DNA from: Pseudomonas berkeleyensis
GTDB taxonomy: Bacteria > Pseudomonadota > Gammaproteobacteria > Pseudomonadales > Pseudomonadaceae
Assembly: GCF_014109765.1 (NCBI RefSeq)
Contig: NZ_CP059139.1
Location: 5,590,113-5,654,112 of the forward strand
Reading direction: 5' to 3'
Length of the DNA stretch: 64,000 nt
Shown one piece after another: positions 57,144 to 64,000 of the stretch. Position 1 is the first letter of the stretch; every line of letters starts with the position of its first letter. The position numbers and the translations under genes were made by a program. The notes below the pieces were generated by a model, which was given only the letters and a program-made list of their open reading frames with translations, was not told where the DNA came from and made no database searches.

Positions 57144-58319
57144 ATGAACAGGGTGTGTGCCGTGACGGATTTCTCTTCTTCCCGTATTCAGGACGTCGTC
57201 GACCAGGCGCTGGAGGAACGGCGGCTGGTCGGTGCCGTGGTGCTGGTGGCACGTGATGGCGAGCAGGTTTATCAACAGGCTGCCGGTCTGGCGGATCGTG
57301 AACAGAACAGGGCGATGAGCGTGGATGCTCTGTTTCGCCTGGCGTCGGTGAGTAAACCTATCGTGGCGAGTGCGGCGATGCGCTTGGTGGCACAGGGGCG
57401 CCTGGCGCTGGATGGCGCTATCGATGATTGGTTGCCGGAGTTTCGGCCTTTACTGGCCAATGGGCAGCCGGCCAGGATTACTCCACGGCATTTGCTGAGC
57501 CATACGGCGGGGTTGGGCTATCGCTTTCTCGAAGCCGATGCCACGGGAGCCTATGCCCGCGCCGGCATCTCGGATGGCATGGATGCCGCGAGCATCGACC
57601 TGCAGGAAAATCTGCGGCGTATCGCCAGCGTGCCGTTGCTTTATCCACCGGGCACGGCCTGGGGATATTCACTGGCCAGCGATGTGCTGGGGGCACTGAT
57701 CGAGCAGGTTCAGGGCTGCTCGCTCGCACAGGCGGTACGCCAATTGGTGACGGAGCCGCTGGGTATGCCTGACACATCGTTCGTGGCAACGAACGCCGTG
57801 CGCATGGCCACGGCTTACGTCAGTGGCGATCCTCAACCGCATCGTCTGCGCGAGGGGGAGGTCGTCTCGCCATTTGATGGTGCCGTCGGCATCCCCTACA
57901 GCCCAGGGCGGATTTTCGATGCCTCTGCCTTCCCCTCCGGTGGCGCGGGAATGGCCGGGACAGCGCCGGATTTTCTACGCCTGCTGGAAGCCTTGCGGAC
58001 GAACGATGAGCGCTTGCTGCAGGCCGAGTGGGTGGCCGAGATGGGCCGTGATCAGTTGGGTGGCCTTGAGTTGCCTAATGCGCCGGGCTTCGGTTTTGGC
58101 CTGGGCTTTTCAGTGCTGCGTGATCGCCATTCGGCCGCTTCGCCCGAGTCGAACGGAACCTGGCGCTGGGGTGGTGCCTACGGGCATTCCTGGTTCGTTG
58201 ACCGGGCGCGAGGGCTGAGTGTGGTGGCGTTCACCAACACGTTGTACGAAGGGATGTCCGGACGCTTCGTCAACGATCTGCGCGACGCGGTCTACGCCAG
58301 CCTGGACGGTGCACGATGA
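57144..58319 (+). CDS. beta-lactamase-fold serine hydrolase (class C-like)
   Basis: A 391-aa member of the serine beta-lactamase-like/penicillin-binding fold. The nucleophile motif S68-V-S-K71 is in FRLASVSKPIVA, Tyr175-Ser-Leu (WGYSLASDV) is the second motif, and GAYGHSWF is the third-motif position. FSHTAGL-like LLSHTAGLGYRF is typical of EstB-type esterases and class C-like hydrolases. No clear signal peptide, so a cytoplasmic esterase/amidase is more likely than a periplasmic beta-lactamase. Its stop overlaps the ATG of an MFS exporter (ATGA). The substrate is unknown. Confidence 0.85.
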   Translation: MNRVCAVTDFSSSRIQDVVDQALEERRLVGAVVLVARDGEQVYQQAAGLADREQNRAMSVDALFRLASVSKPIVASAAMRLVAQGRLALDGAIDDWLPEFRPLLANGQPARITPRHLLSHTAGLGYRFLEADATGAYARAGISDGMDAASIDLQENLRRIASVPLLYPPGTAWGYSLASDVLGALIEQVQGCSLAQAVRQLVTEPLGMPDTSFVATNAVRMATAYVSGDPQPHRLREGEVVSPFDGAVGIPYSPGRIFDASAFPSGGAGMAGTAPDFLRLLEALRTNDERLLQAEWVAEMGRDQLGGLELPNAPGFGFGLGFSVLRDRHSAASPESNGTWRWGGAYGHSWFVDRARGLSVVAFTNTLYEGMSGRFVNDLRDAVYASLDGAR

Positions 58320-59467
58320 ACCCGGCGCAGCGCCTGCCACTTGGCGCACTGCTGGCATTGGCCATGGGCGGATTCATCACCATCCTCACCGAAGCCCTGC
58401 CGGCCGGCCTGTTACCGCAGATGGCGGCGAACCTGGGGGTGTCCGAGTCCTGGGTGGGGCAGACCGTCACCCTGTATGCCATTGGTTCGCTGATCGCGGC
58501 GATTCCTCTGACGTTGCTGACCCAGGGGTATCGGCGTCGCCCGTTGTTATTGACCGCCCTCGCCGGCTTCGTGCTGGCCAATACGGTCACGGCGTTATCC
58601 ACAGACTTTTCCCTGATCCTGCTGGCCCGCTCGCTGGCGGGGGTATCCGCTGGTCTGTTGTGGGCATTGCTGGCCGGTTACGCCGCGCGCCTGGTGCCTG
58701 AGCACTTGCAAGGTCGAGCGATTGCGGTGGCCATGGTCGGCACGCCTTTGGCGCTGTCGCTGGGCATTCCATTGGGAACCTGGCTCGGAACCCTGGTTGG
58801 CTGGCGGGTCTGTTTTGCCATCATGAGTGGCTTGGCGCTCGCTCTGATGATCTGGGTGCGCTGGCGGCTGCCGGATTTTCCGGGGCAAGCCAGAAGTCGG
58901 CGCCTGCCGCTCGTCCAGGTGTTCCGTCTGCCGGGAGTGCGTACGGTGCTGTTCGGGGTGCTGGGCTTCGTGCTCGCGCACAATCTTCTTTACACCTATA
59001 TCGCGCCGTTTCTGGCGGCAGCCGGAATGCTCGAGCACATCGACCGGGTTCTGCTGATCTTTGGTCTGGCCGCGTTGCTGGGGATCGGGATTGTCGGCGT
59101 ATTGATCGACCGCCACCTGCGCCGGATGACCCTGGCCTGCACATTGGCGTTCGGCGCCGCTGCCGGCGCGCTGGCGATTGCCGGCCAGCAGCCACTGATG
59201 ATCTATCTGGCGGTTGCCGTCTGGGGACTGGCGTTCGGCGGCGCTTCCAGTTTGTTCCAGACGGCGCTGGTCAGGCGTGCCGGTGATTCGGCGGATATCG
59301 CCCAGGCCATGCTGGTCACGGTGTGGAACACGGCCATCGCCGGAGGAGGCATCCTGGGCGGCATCTTGCTTGACCGCCTCGGAGTTGCCGCCTTCGCGCC
59401 GGTGTTGGTGATGTTGTTGCTGGCCACACTCGTCGTGGTGGCCGCGAGGAGGCAGGGTTTTACCTGA
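58316..59467 (+). CDS. MFS transporter, DHA1-type (AraJ/SotB-like)
   Basis: A 383-aa, 12-helix major facilitator protein. The N-terminal helix 1 contains GGFITILTEALPAGLLPQMA, typical of AraJ/YdhP-like efflux proteins; the loop after helix 2 has YRRRPLLL instead of the full motif A. Helix 4-5 contains SLAGVSAGLLWALLAGYAARLVP. Translationally coupled to the preceding serine hydrolase, so the pair may process and export one compound or confer resistance to it. It is convergent with mnmE (8-bp gap). Substrate unknown. Confidence 0.85.
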   Translation: MNPAQRLPLGALLALAMGGFITILTEALPAGLLPQMAANLGVSESWVGQTVTLYAIGSLIAAIPLTLLTQGYRRRPLLLTALAGFVLANTVTALSTDFSLILLARSLAGVSAGLLWALLAGYAARLVPEHLQGRAIAVAMVGTPLALSLGIPLGTWLGTLVGWRVCFAIMSGLALALMIWVRWRLPDFPGQARSRRLPLVQVFRLPGVRTVLFGVLGFVLAHNLLYTYIAPFLAAAGMLEHIDRVLLIFGLAALLGIGIVGVLIDRHLRRMTLACTLAFGAAAGALAIAGQQPLMIYLAVAVWGLAFGGASSLFQTALVRRAGDSADIAQAMLVTVWNTAIAGGGILGGILLDRLGVAAFAPVLVMLLLATLVVVAARRQGFT

Positions 59468-59475
59468 AGTGCTGT

Positions 59476-60843
59476 TTATTTCCCGATGCAGAAACTGGAA
59501 AAAATCCGCCCGAGCAGATCATCGGAGCTGAAGGCTCCGGTGATTTCACCCAGGGCCTGCTGGGCCATGCGCAGATCTTCGGCAAGCAATTCGCCGGCGC
59601 CCATCAGGGTCAGTTGCGCACGACCATGTTCCAGGTGTTGTTGGGCCTGCAGCAGCGCTTCGAGATGGCGGCGGCGGGCGCTGAAGCCGCTTTCGGCGGT
59701 CTGTTGATAACCCATGCAGGCTTTCAGATGGTCGCGCAGCAGATCCAGTCCGGCTGCGGATTTGGCCGACAGGCTGAGGGTGACGTGGCCGTCGGCGCTG
59801 GTTTCCATGGCCACGGATTCGCCGGAGAGATCAGCCTTGTTGCGAATCAGGGTGACGTGCGCCGGGTCGGGGCGCTGCTCGAGGAATTCCGGCCACAGCG
59901 CGAAGGGATCGCTGGCCTCTGGTGCGGTCGAGTCGACCACCAACAGCACCCGGTCAGCTTCACCGATGGCCTTGAGTGCACGTTCCACACCGATCTTTTC
60001 CACGTGGTCATCAGTGTCGCGCAGGCCAGCGGTGTCCACCACGTGCAGCGGCATGCCGTCGATGTGGATATGTTCGCGCAGCACGTCACGGGTGGTGCCG
60101 GCGATCTCGGTGACGATCGCCGCCTCGCGTCCAGCCAGGGCATTGAGCAGGCTGGATTTGCCGGCATTCGGCCGGCCGGCGATGACCACGGTCATGCCGT
60201 CGCGCAGCAAGGCGCCCTGGCCGGCTTCGCGTAGCACTGTGGATAAGTTATCCCGGACACCGTCGAGTTGGCTGAGGACATGGCCATCGGCCAAGAAGTC
60301 GATCTCCTCTTCCGGGAAGTCGATTGCCGCTTCGACATAGATGCGCAGTTGGATCAGCGACTCGGTCAGGGCGTGAACCCGCTTGGAGAATTCCCCTTGC
60401 AGCGAACGCAGGGCATTGCGTGCCGCCTGCTCCGAGCTGGCCTCGATCAGATCGGCGATAGCTTCGGCCTGAGCCAGGTCGAGTTTGTCATTGAGGAATG
60501 CGCGCTCGCTGAACTCACCAGGGCGAGCCAGGCGAGCACCGAGTTGCAGGCAACGGCGGAGCAATAGATCGAGTACCACGGGCCCACCGTGGCCCTGCAA
60601 TTCCAGCACGTCTTCGCCCGTGAAGGAATTCGGCCCTGGAAAGTAGATGGCCAGACCTTCGTCCAGCGACAGGCCCTGTTCGTCATGAAAGGCGCCGTGA
60701 TGAGCGAAGCGTGGTTTCAGTTCACGCTTGCAGATGGCCTGGGCCAATTGCCCGGCCAGTGGCCCGGAAACCCTTACGATGCCCACGCCGCCACGTCCTT
60801 GAGCGGTGGCAACGGCGGCGATAGTGTCCCGGGCGATGTGCAT
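59476..60843 (-). CDS. mnmE: tRNA modification GTPase MnmE
   Basis: A 455-aa GTPase, partner of MnmG in making cmnm5U34 on tRNAs. The N-terminal tetrahydrofolate-binding domain starts [21 protein letters not shown]. The G domain has [14 protein letters not shown] (G1), [18 protein letters not shown] (G3) and RNKADL (G4). The C-terminal end SSFCIGK provides the catalytic C-x-G-K motif. It is separated from yidC by an intrinsic terminator and stands apart from mnmG because of the LysR-hydrolase-MFS cassette. Confidence 0.98.
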   Translation of the reverse strand: MHIARDTIAAVATAQGRGGVGIVRVSGPLAGQLAQAICKRELKPRFAHHGAFHDEQGLSLDEGLAIYFPGPNSFTGEDVLELQGHGGPVVLDLLLRRCLQLGARLARPGEFSERAFLNDKLDLAQAEAIADLIEASSEQAARNALRSLQGEFSKRVHALTESLIQLRIYVEAAIDFPEEEIDFLADGHVLSQLDGVRDNLSTVLREAGQGALLRDGMTVVIAGRPNAGKSSLLNALAGREAAIVTEIAGTTRDVLREHIHIDGMPLHVVDTAGLRDTDDHVEKIGVERALKAIGEADRVLLVVDSTAPEASDPFALWPEFLEQRPDPAHVTLIRNKADLSGESVAMETSADGHVTLSLSAKSAAGLDLLRDHLKACMGYQQTAESGFSARRRHLEALLQAQQHLEHGRAQLTLMGAGELLAEDLRMAQQALGEITGAFSSDDLLGRIFSSFCIGK

Positions 60844-60882
60844 GGCGATCTACTCTCTGGCGTTTTCATCTGTTCTTGCAGA

Positions 60883-60909
60883 TAGCAAAACGCCCCAATC
60901 ATGGGGCGT
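60883..60909 (-). terminator. intrinsic terminator of rpmH-rnpA-yidD-yidC operon
   Basis: ACGCCCCA/TGGGGCGT stem with loop ATCA (60890-60909), followed on the minus strand by TTTTGC, 28 bp after yidC. It separates the yidC operon from mnmE. Confidence 0.85.
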
Positions 60910-60937
60910 CTGCTTGAAGCTGGGAAGCCTTGGCCAA

Positions 60938-62683
60938 TCAGGCGCTGGCGGACTTCGTAGCGGCTTCGATCTTGCGGGTAATGTACCACTGCTGGGCGAT
61001 GGACAGGATGTTGTTGACCACCCAGTACAGCACCAGACCTGCAGGGAACCACAGGAAGAAGAAGGTGAAGATGATCGGCATCAGCTTCAGCACGCGTGCC
61101 TGCATGGGATCCGGCGGCGTCGGGTTGAGCTGCTGCTGGATGAACATGGTCGCGCCCATGATGATCGGCAGGATGAAGAACGGATCCTTGATCGACAGGT
61201 CGGTGATCCACAGCAGCCAAGGCGCCTGACGCATTTCCACGGATTCCAGCAGTACCCAGTACAGGGCGAGGAACACCGGCATCTGCACCAAGATCGGCAG
61301 GCAGCCGCCCAGCGGGTTGATCTTCTCTTTCTTGTACAGCTCCATCATCGCCTGGGACATCTTCTGGCGATCGTCACCGAACTGCTCTTTCAGAGCCTGC
61401 AGCTTTGGCGATACGGCACGCATGCGCGCCATCGACTTGTAGCTGGCAGCCGAGAGCGGGAAGAAGATCAGCTTGATGATGATGGTCAGAACGATGATCG
61501 ACCAACCCCAGTTACCCAGCAGGCCGTGGATCACTTCCAGCAACCAGAAGATCGGTTGGGCGAGGAACCACAGGAAGCCGTAGTCGACGGTCAGCTCCAG
61601 GCCAGGCGACAAGGTGCCGAGGTATTCCTGCAGCTTGGGACCGGCATAGAGAATGGCGGACGTTTCACCCTGCGCCCCCGCGGCAACCTGCACGGCCGGG
61701 CCAGTGAAACCTACGATGTAGTTGCCCTGGCTATCCTTGCGGGTCTGTACCAGGTTGGTGCTGTCCTTGGACGGCACCCAGGCAGTGACGAAGTAGTGTT
61801 GCAGCCAGGCAACCCAGCCACCCTGCACGGTTTCCTTGAAGGACTGCTTGTCGATGTCCTTCATGGAGATGCGCTTGTAGGGATTGTCAGCAGTCCACAG
61901 CGCAGCACCCAGATAGGTCGCGGTACCGGTAGCGGTAGTGGACGACGGGTCGCCACTGTTGTCGCGCTTGAGCTGGGCAAACAGGTTACCGCTCCAGGCC
62001 TGCTCGCTCTGGTTGTCGATCAGGTAGCGGATATCGACCTGATAGGAAGCAGGATCGATGCAGCCAGTTTTCTTCTGCTGCTGCTCGCGTGCGGAACACT
62101 GTGGATTGAGACCGCGCTTGAAGCTGTAGCGCTTGATGTAGTTGACCCCGTTGTTGCTGTAGGTGAGGTCTACTACCAGGCTGTCCTGGCCTTCGGCCAA
62201 CTCGTAGCTGGTCTTTTCACTCGTCCACAGGGCGCGGCCACCCGAGCTGTCAGGAGCGTTCTGGCCAATCAGGCCGCTCTGAGCCAGGTAAGTGCGCTCG
62301 TTGCCATTGTCGAACAGCTGGAACGGTACGTCCGGGCGATCCTGGCGACGTGGGTACTGCGGCAGGCGCAGTTGCACGATGTCACCACCACGCGGATCGA
62401 TGGCCAGATCCAGTACGTCGGTTTTCACGCGGATCAACTCGTCGCTGGCCACCGCGGTGGGGGCGACGGCTGCTGCACTGGGCTCAGCCACGGCAGTGGG
62501 GATGTCGTCGGTAGCACCACTGGAATTTGCCGCCGGGGTATCCGGCAAGGCGGGCGTCGCAGCGGTCGAGGAACGTACCTCGGCCGGCAGGGCAGCCTGA
62601 CCATAATCCTCGTTCCATTGCAGGACCATGAGGTAGGACACGACTGCCAGGGCGACGATCAGGATCGAACGTTGGATATCCAT
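60938..62683 (-). CDS. yidC: membrane protein insertase YidC
   Basis: A 581-aa YidC/Oxa1 insertase, which inserts and folds inner-membrane proteins alone or with Sec. N-terminal helix (RSILIVALAVVSYLMVLQW) anchors a large periplasmic beta-domain, starting after an Ala/Thr/Pro-rich linker (about 30-75). The five conserved C-terminal membrane helices include NWGWSIIVLTIIIKLIFFPL with the substrate-groove Arg-containing loop (SYKSMARMRAVSPKLQALKE) and GGCLPILVQMPVFLALYWVL. The ATG is 2 bp after yidD. Confidence 0.98.
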   Translation of the reverse strand: MDIQRSILIVALAVVSYLMVLQWNEDYGQAALPAEVRSSTAATPALPDTPAANSSGATDDIPTAVAEPSAAAVAPTAVASDELIRVKTDVLDLAIDPRGGDIVQLRLPQYPRRQDRPDVPFQLFDNGNERTYLAQSGLIGQNAPDSSGGRALWTSEKTSYELAEGQDSLVVDLTYSNNGVNYIKRYSFKRGLNPQCSAREQQQKKTGCIDPASYQVDIRYLIDNQSEQAWSGNLFAQLKRDNSGDPSSTTATGTATYLGAALWTADNPYKRISMKDIDKQSFKETVQGGWVAWLQHYFVTAWVPSKDSTNLVQTRKDSQGNYIVGFTGPAVQVAAGAQGETSAILYAGPKLQEYLGTLSPGLELTVDYGFLWFLAQPIFWLLEVIHGLLGNWGWSIIVLTIIIKLIFFPLSAASYKSMARMRAVSPKLQALKEQFGDDRQKMSQAMMELYKKEKINPLGGCLPILVQMPVFLALYWVLLESVEMRQAPWLLWITDLSIKDPFFILPIIMGATMFIQQQLNPTPPDPMQARVLKLMPIIFTFFFLWFPAGLVLYWVVNNILSIAQQWYITRKIEAATKSASA

Positions 62684-62685
62684 GA

Positions 62686-62931
62686 TTATTCGGCCATCGA
62701 AGGGGAACGGGATGTTTTTGCGGGTGGAACCGGATCGAAACCGCCGGCATTCCAGGGATGGCAGCGACCGAGACGGCGAGCTGCCAGCCAGCCACCACGC
62801 AGGAAGCCATGTTGCTCAATGGCTTCGTATGCATAGCAGGAACAGCTGGGATAGAAGCGACAATGGCTGGCCATCAGCGGGCTGATGGCATAGCGATACA
62901 CCTGGATACAGGCTAAGGCCGCTTTACGCAT
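62686..62931 (-). CDS. yidD: membrane insertion efficiency factor YidD
   Basis: An 81-aa small, cysteine-containing protein with [31 protein letters not shown], the YidD family core (three Cys in [10 protein letters not shown]). It helps the YidC/Sec insertion pathway, at the cytoplasmic face of the membrane. Start ATG 62931 overlaps the 3' end of rnpA by 8 nt; a longer frame that reads into rnpA is not supported. Confidence 0.95.
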   Translation of the reverse strand: MRKAALACIQVYRYAISPLMASHCRFYPSCSCYAYEAIEQHGFLRGGWLAARRLGRCHPWNAGGFDPVPPAKTSRSPSMAE

Positions 62932-63328
62932 GGGGATTGTCGCTTGTCCCGGAGGATAAATCTGCGTCCCTGTTGGGCCGGCTACGGGCCAAGCGTTTCC
63001 AGAGTTTGCCGAATTGCTGGGCAAGTTCGACATTCTCCAGATCGCCTAGCCCTTTGCGGGCGACCACCACGATATCCCAGCCCACCAGGTTGTCCTGGCT
63101 GAGACGGAAGGATTCGCGGATTTGACGCTTGATGCGGTTGCGCTCGACGGCGAGCTTGACGCTCTTTTTGCCGATCACCAGACCAAGGCGGGGATGATCA
63201 AGCTGGTTATCGCGCGCTAGCAACAGGACACTTTTGCCCGGAGCTTTACCGCTTGGGGAGTCGAAGACTGCCTTGAATTGCCGGGGAGTCAGCAGTCGCT
63301 TTTCCCGGCCGAAGCCTCGACTCACCAC
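62924..63328 (-). CDS. rnpA: ribonuclease P protein component RnpA
   Basis: The 134-aa basic protein subunit of RNase P, which helps the catalytic RNA cut tRNA 5' leaders. The RNR motif is in [21 protein letters not shown], and [18 protein letters not shown] is typical of the N-terminus. The start is a GTG (followed by a second GTG), the usual choice for this family in Pseudomonas. It lies 13 bp after rpmH, as in nearly all bacteria, and overlaps yidD. Confidence 0.96.
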   Translation of the reverse strand: MVSRGFGREKRLLTPRQFKAVFDSPSGKAPGKSVLLLARDNQLDHPRLGLVIGKKSVKLAVERNRIKRQIRESFRLSQDNLVGWDIVVVARKGLGDLENVELAQQFGKLWKRLARSRPNRDADLSSGTSDNPHA

Positions 63329-63341
63329 CTGTCTGGATGAA

Positions 63342-63476
63342 TTAGACAGTCAGACGCTTACGGCCCTTGGCGCGACGACGCGACAGGACGGCACGACCGT
63401 TCTTGGTGGCCATGCGGGCACGGAAACCGTGGGTGCGAGCGCGCTTGATGGTGCTGGGTTGGAAAGTGCGTTTCAT
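63342..63476 (-). CDS. rpmH: 50S ribosomal protein L34
   Basis: A 44-aa ribosomal protein: [18 protein letters not shown] opens it and [12 protein letters not shown] closes it, both diagnostic of bL34. It is shorter than many listed genes but complete. First gene of the rpmH-rnpA-yidD-yidC operon, which starts beside oriC and is read away from dnaA. Confidence 0.98.
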   Translation of the reverse strand: MKRTFQPSTIKRARTHGFRARMATKNGRAVLSRRRAKGRKRLTV

Positions 63477-63837
63477 GGTGCGTTACCTGGGTGATCGACT
63501 AGGGTCGGAATGACCCTGGTTTAAAGAGACCGGCAATTCTAGAGAAAGCCGCGCGGTAGGTCAATTTCCAACCAGCCTTATTCGCCATATAGAGATAGAA
63601 AGAAGGAAAGGTTTAAAGCTCTTTTTCTATGTTTATGATGATTAGCCTTGATCAGGCTTGTGGAAAACCTCCTCAAGCGCCTGCAAGCGCTGCTCTCGAG
63701 GCAATGATAAAGCTGTCCAAAAGAGCTGCATCTGCTGTGCGTATGCTGCGTGTTGACTGGGGATGGAATGCGGGTTTACCCACAGCCTGGTTTTGCACCC
63801 GTATATACACAGGCTTGTGCAAAGACTTGTCGGGTGC

Positions 63838-63846
63838 TTATCCACA
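63838..63846 (+). promoter_or_regulatory. DnaA box in oriC
   Basis: Perfect TTATCCACA, 149 bp before the dnaA start. Confidence 0.85.
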
Positions 63847-63922
63847 AGGTTTATGTAGCCTCTGATAAGCCTGATGAATGTAAATAAGGCTTTGATTTTA
63901 CTTGGCCATCTACTTGCGACCA

Positions 63923-63931
63923 TGTGGATAA
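63923..63931 (-). promoter_or_regulatory. DnaA box in oriC
   Basis: Perfect box on the minus strand (TGTGGATAA), 63 bp before dnaA; also placed for autoregulation of dnaA. Confidence 0.85.
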
Positions 63932-63994
63932 CTAGGTCGTTGGCCGGTACAATGGCAGCTGTTTTTGCATCGCCGCCTGGATAGGGGATAGTCA

Positions 63995-64000
63995 GTGTCA
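63995..64000 (+). CDS. dnaA: first two codons of dnaA (replication initiator)
   Basis: The window ends GTG TCA, the first two codons of dnaA in Pseudomonas (fMet-Ser, followed by Val-Glu-Leu-Trp). A GGGGA element 8-9 nt upstream serves as ribosome-binding site. The assignment depends on synteny (rpmH - oriC - dnaA) since no further sequence is visible. Confidence 0.65.

Larger units (their letters stand above)
63477..63994. other. oriC: chromosomal replication origin oriC (rpmH-dnaA intergenic region)
   Basis: The 518-bp rpmH-dnaA gap, the site of oriC in Pseudomonas. Two perfect DnaA boxes lie at 63838-63846 (TTATCCACA) and 63923-63931 (TGTGGATAA). Near matches are at 63659-63667 (TGTGGAAAA) and 63776-63784 (TTACCCACA). 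An AT-rich candidate unwinding stretch lies at 63590-63650. No ORF here is credible. The region probably also holds the divergent promoters of rpmH and dnaA. Confidence 0.9.

Noticed and set aside
57144..58319. Calling the serine hydrolase an antibiotic-resistance AmpC beta-lactamase
   Set aside because: There is no signal peptide, the second motif is YSL rather than YxN, and the family includes many esterases.
59990..60020. Second parS-like sequence (TTTTCCACGTGGTC) in mnmE
   Set aside because: Only 10 of 14 core positions match and the palindrome is broken on one side.
60806..62836. 676-codon open frame opposite yidC
   Set aside because: Antisense shadow of yidC; no start signal or motif.
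63642..63923. Open frame of 93 codons in oriC
   Set aside because: Lies over DnaA boxes and the unwinding region; no homology-like features.

Overview
The window is a GC-rich gammaproteobacterial chromosome segment. The conserved block on the right is the replication-origin neighbourhood of a Pseudomonas: glmS-glmR, glmU, atpIBEFHAGDC, parAB, rsmG-mnmG, mnmE, yidC-yidD-rnpA-rpmH, an AT-rich origin with DnaA boxes, and the first two codons of dnaA at the last bases. Genus is assigned from gene order and protein character; the species cannot be named from sequence alone.

Left part (1-9.9 kb): an apparent aromatic catabolic and uptake module. On the minus strand lie a meta-cleavage hydrolase and the two subunits of a LigAB-type extradiol dioxygenase (cut by the window edge). 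A TetR regulator is divergent. It is followed by a HAAT-type ABC transporter (permease, fused permease-ATPase, second ATPase, periplasmic binding protein) and an OprD-family porin. Matching inverted repeats before both catabolic and transport genes suggest one regulon. From 9.9 to 13.2 kb come a flavin reductase-like protein, an SDR with a divergent LysR regulator, and an MHS-type transporter.

13-21 kb: an iron-uptake region. A minus-strand operon (unknown protein, RhtX/FptX-like inner-membrane siderophore permease, TonB-dependent receptor) faces a PchR-like AraC regulator across a Fur-like palindrome. An AhpD-like protein and a second TonB-dependent receptor follow.

21.1-23.2 kb: an AT-rich islet with one gene, a 605-aa OLD-type AAA ATPase with a TOPRIM domain. 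It is probably horizontally acquired and is a candidate single-gene phage-defence system.

23.2-37.1 kb: aerobic cobalamin synthesis. It comprises cobF, a ChlD-like vWA protein and a ChlI-like AAA+ ATPase; then an interruption by an MFS exporter/LysR pair and an ABC-F protein; then a small membrane protein, cobN and cobW. A cobalamin riboswitch precedes cobW, and cobE and cobM are divergent. Two palindromic dispersed repeats sit here, and a perfect 14-bp parS core lies inside cobW.

37.3-39.3 kb: small genes, including a ParD-like protein overlapping a second type I methionine aminopeptidase. 39.3-64 kb: the conserved housekeeping/origin block. It is interrupted between mnmG and mnmE by a LysR - serine hydrolase - MFS cassette.

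By hand reading there are 17 perfect DnaA boxes (TTATCCACA, either strand), mostly inside coding sequence and far more than chance predicts. The segment upstream of mnmG carries an AT-rich stretch resembling the one in oriC. No tRNA, rRNA, CRISPR array or insertion sequence was recognised.
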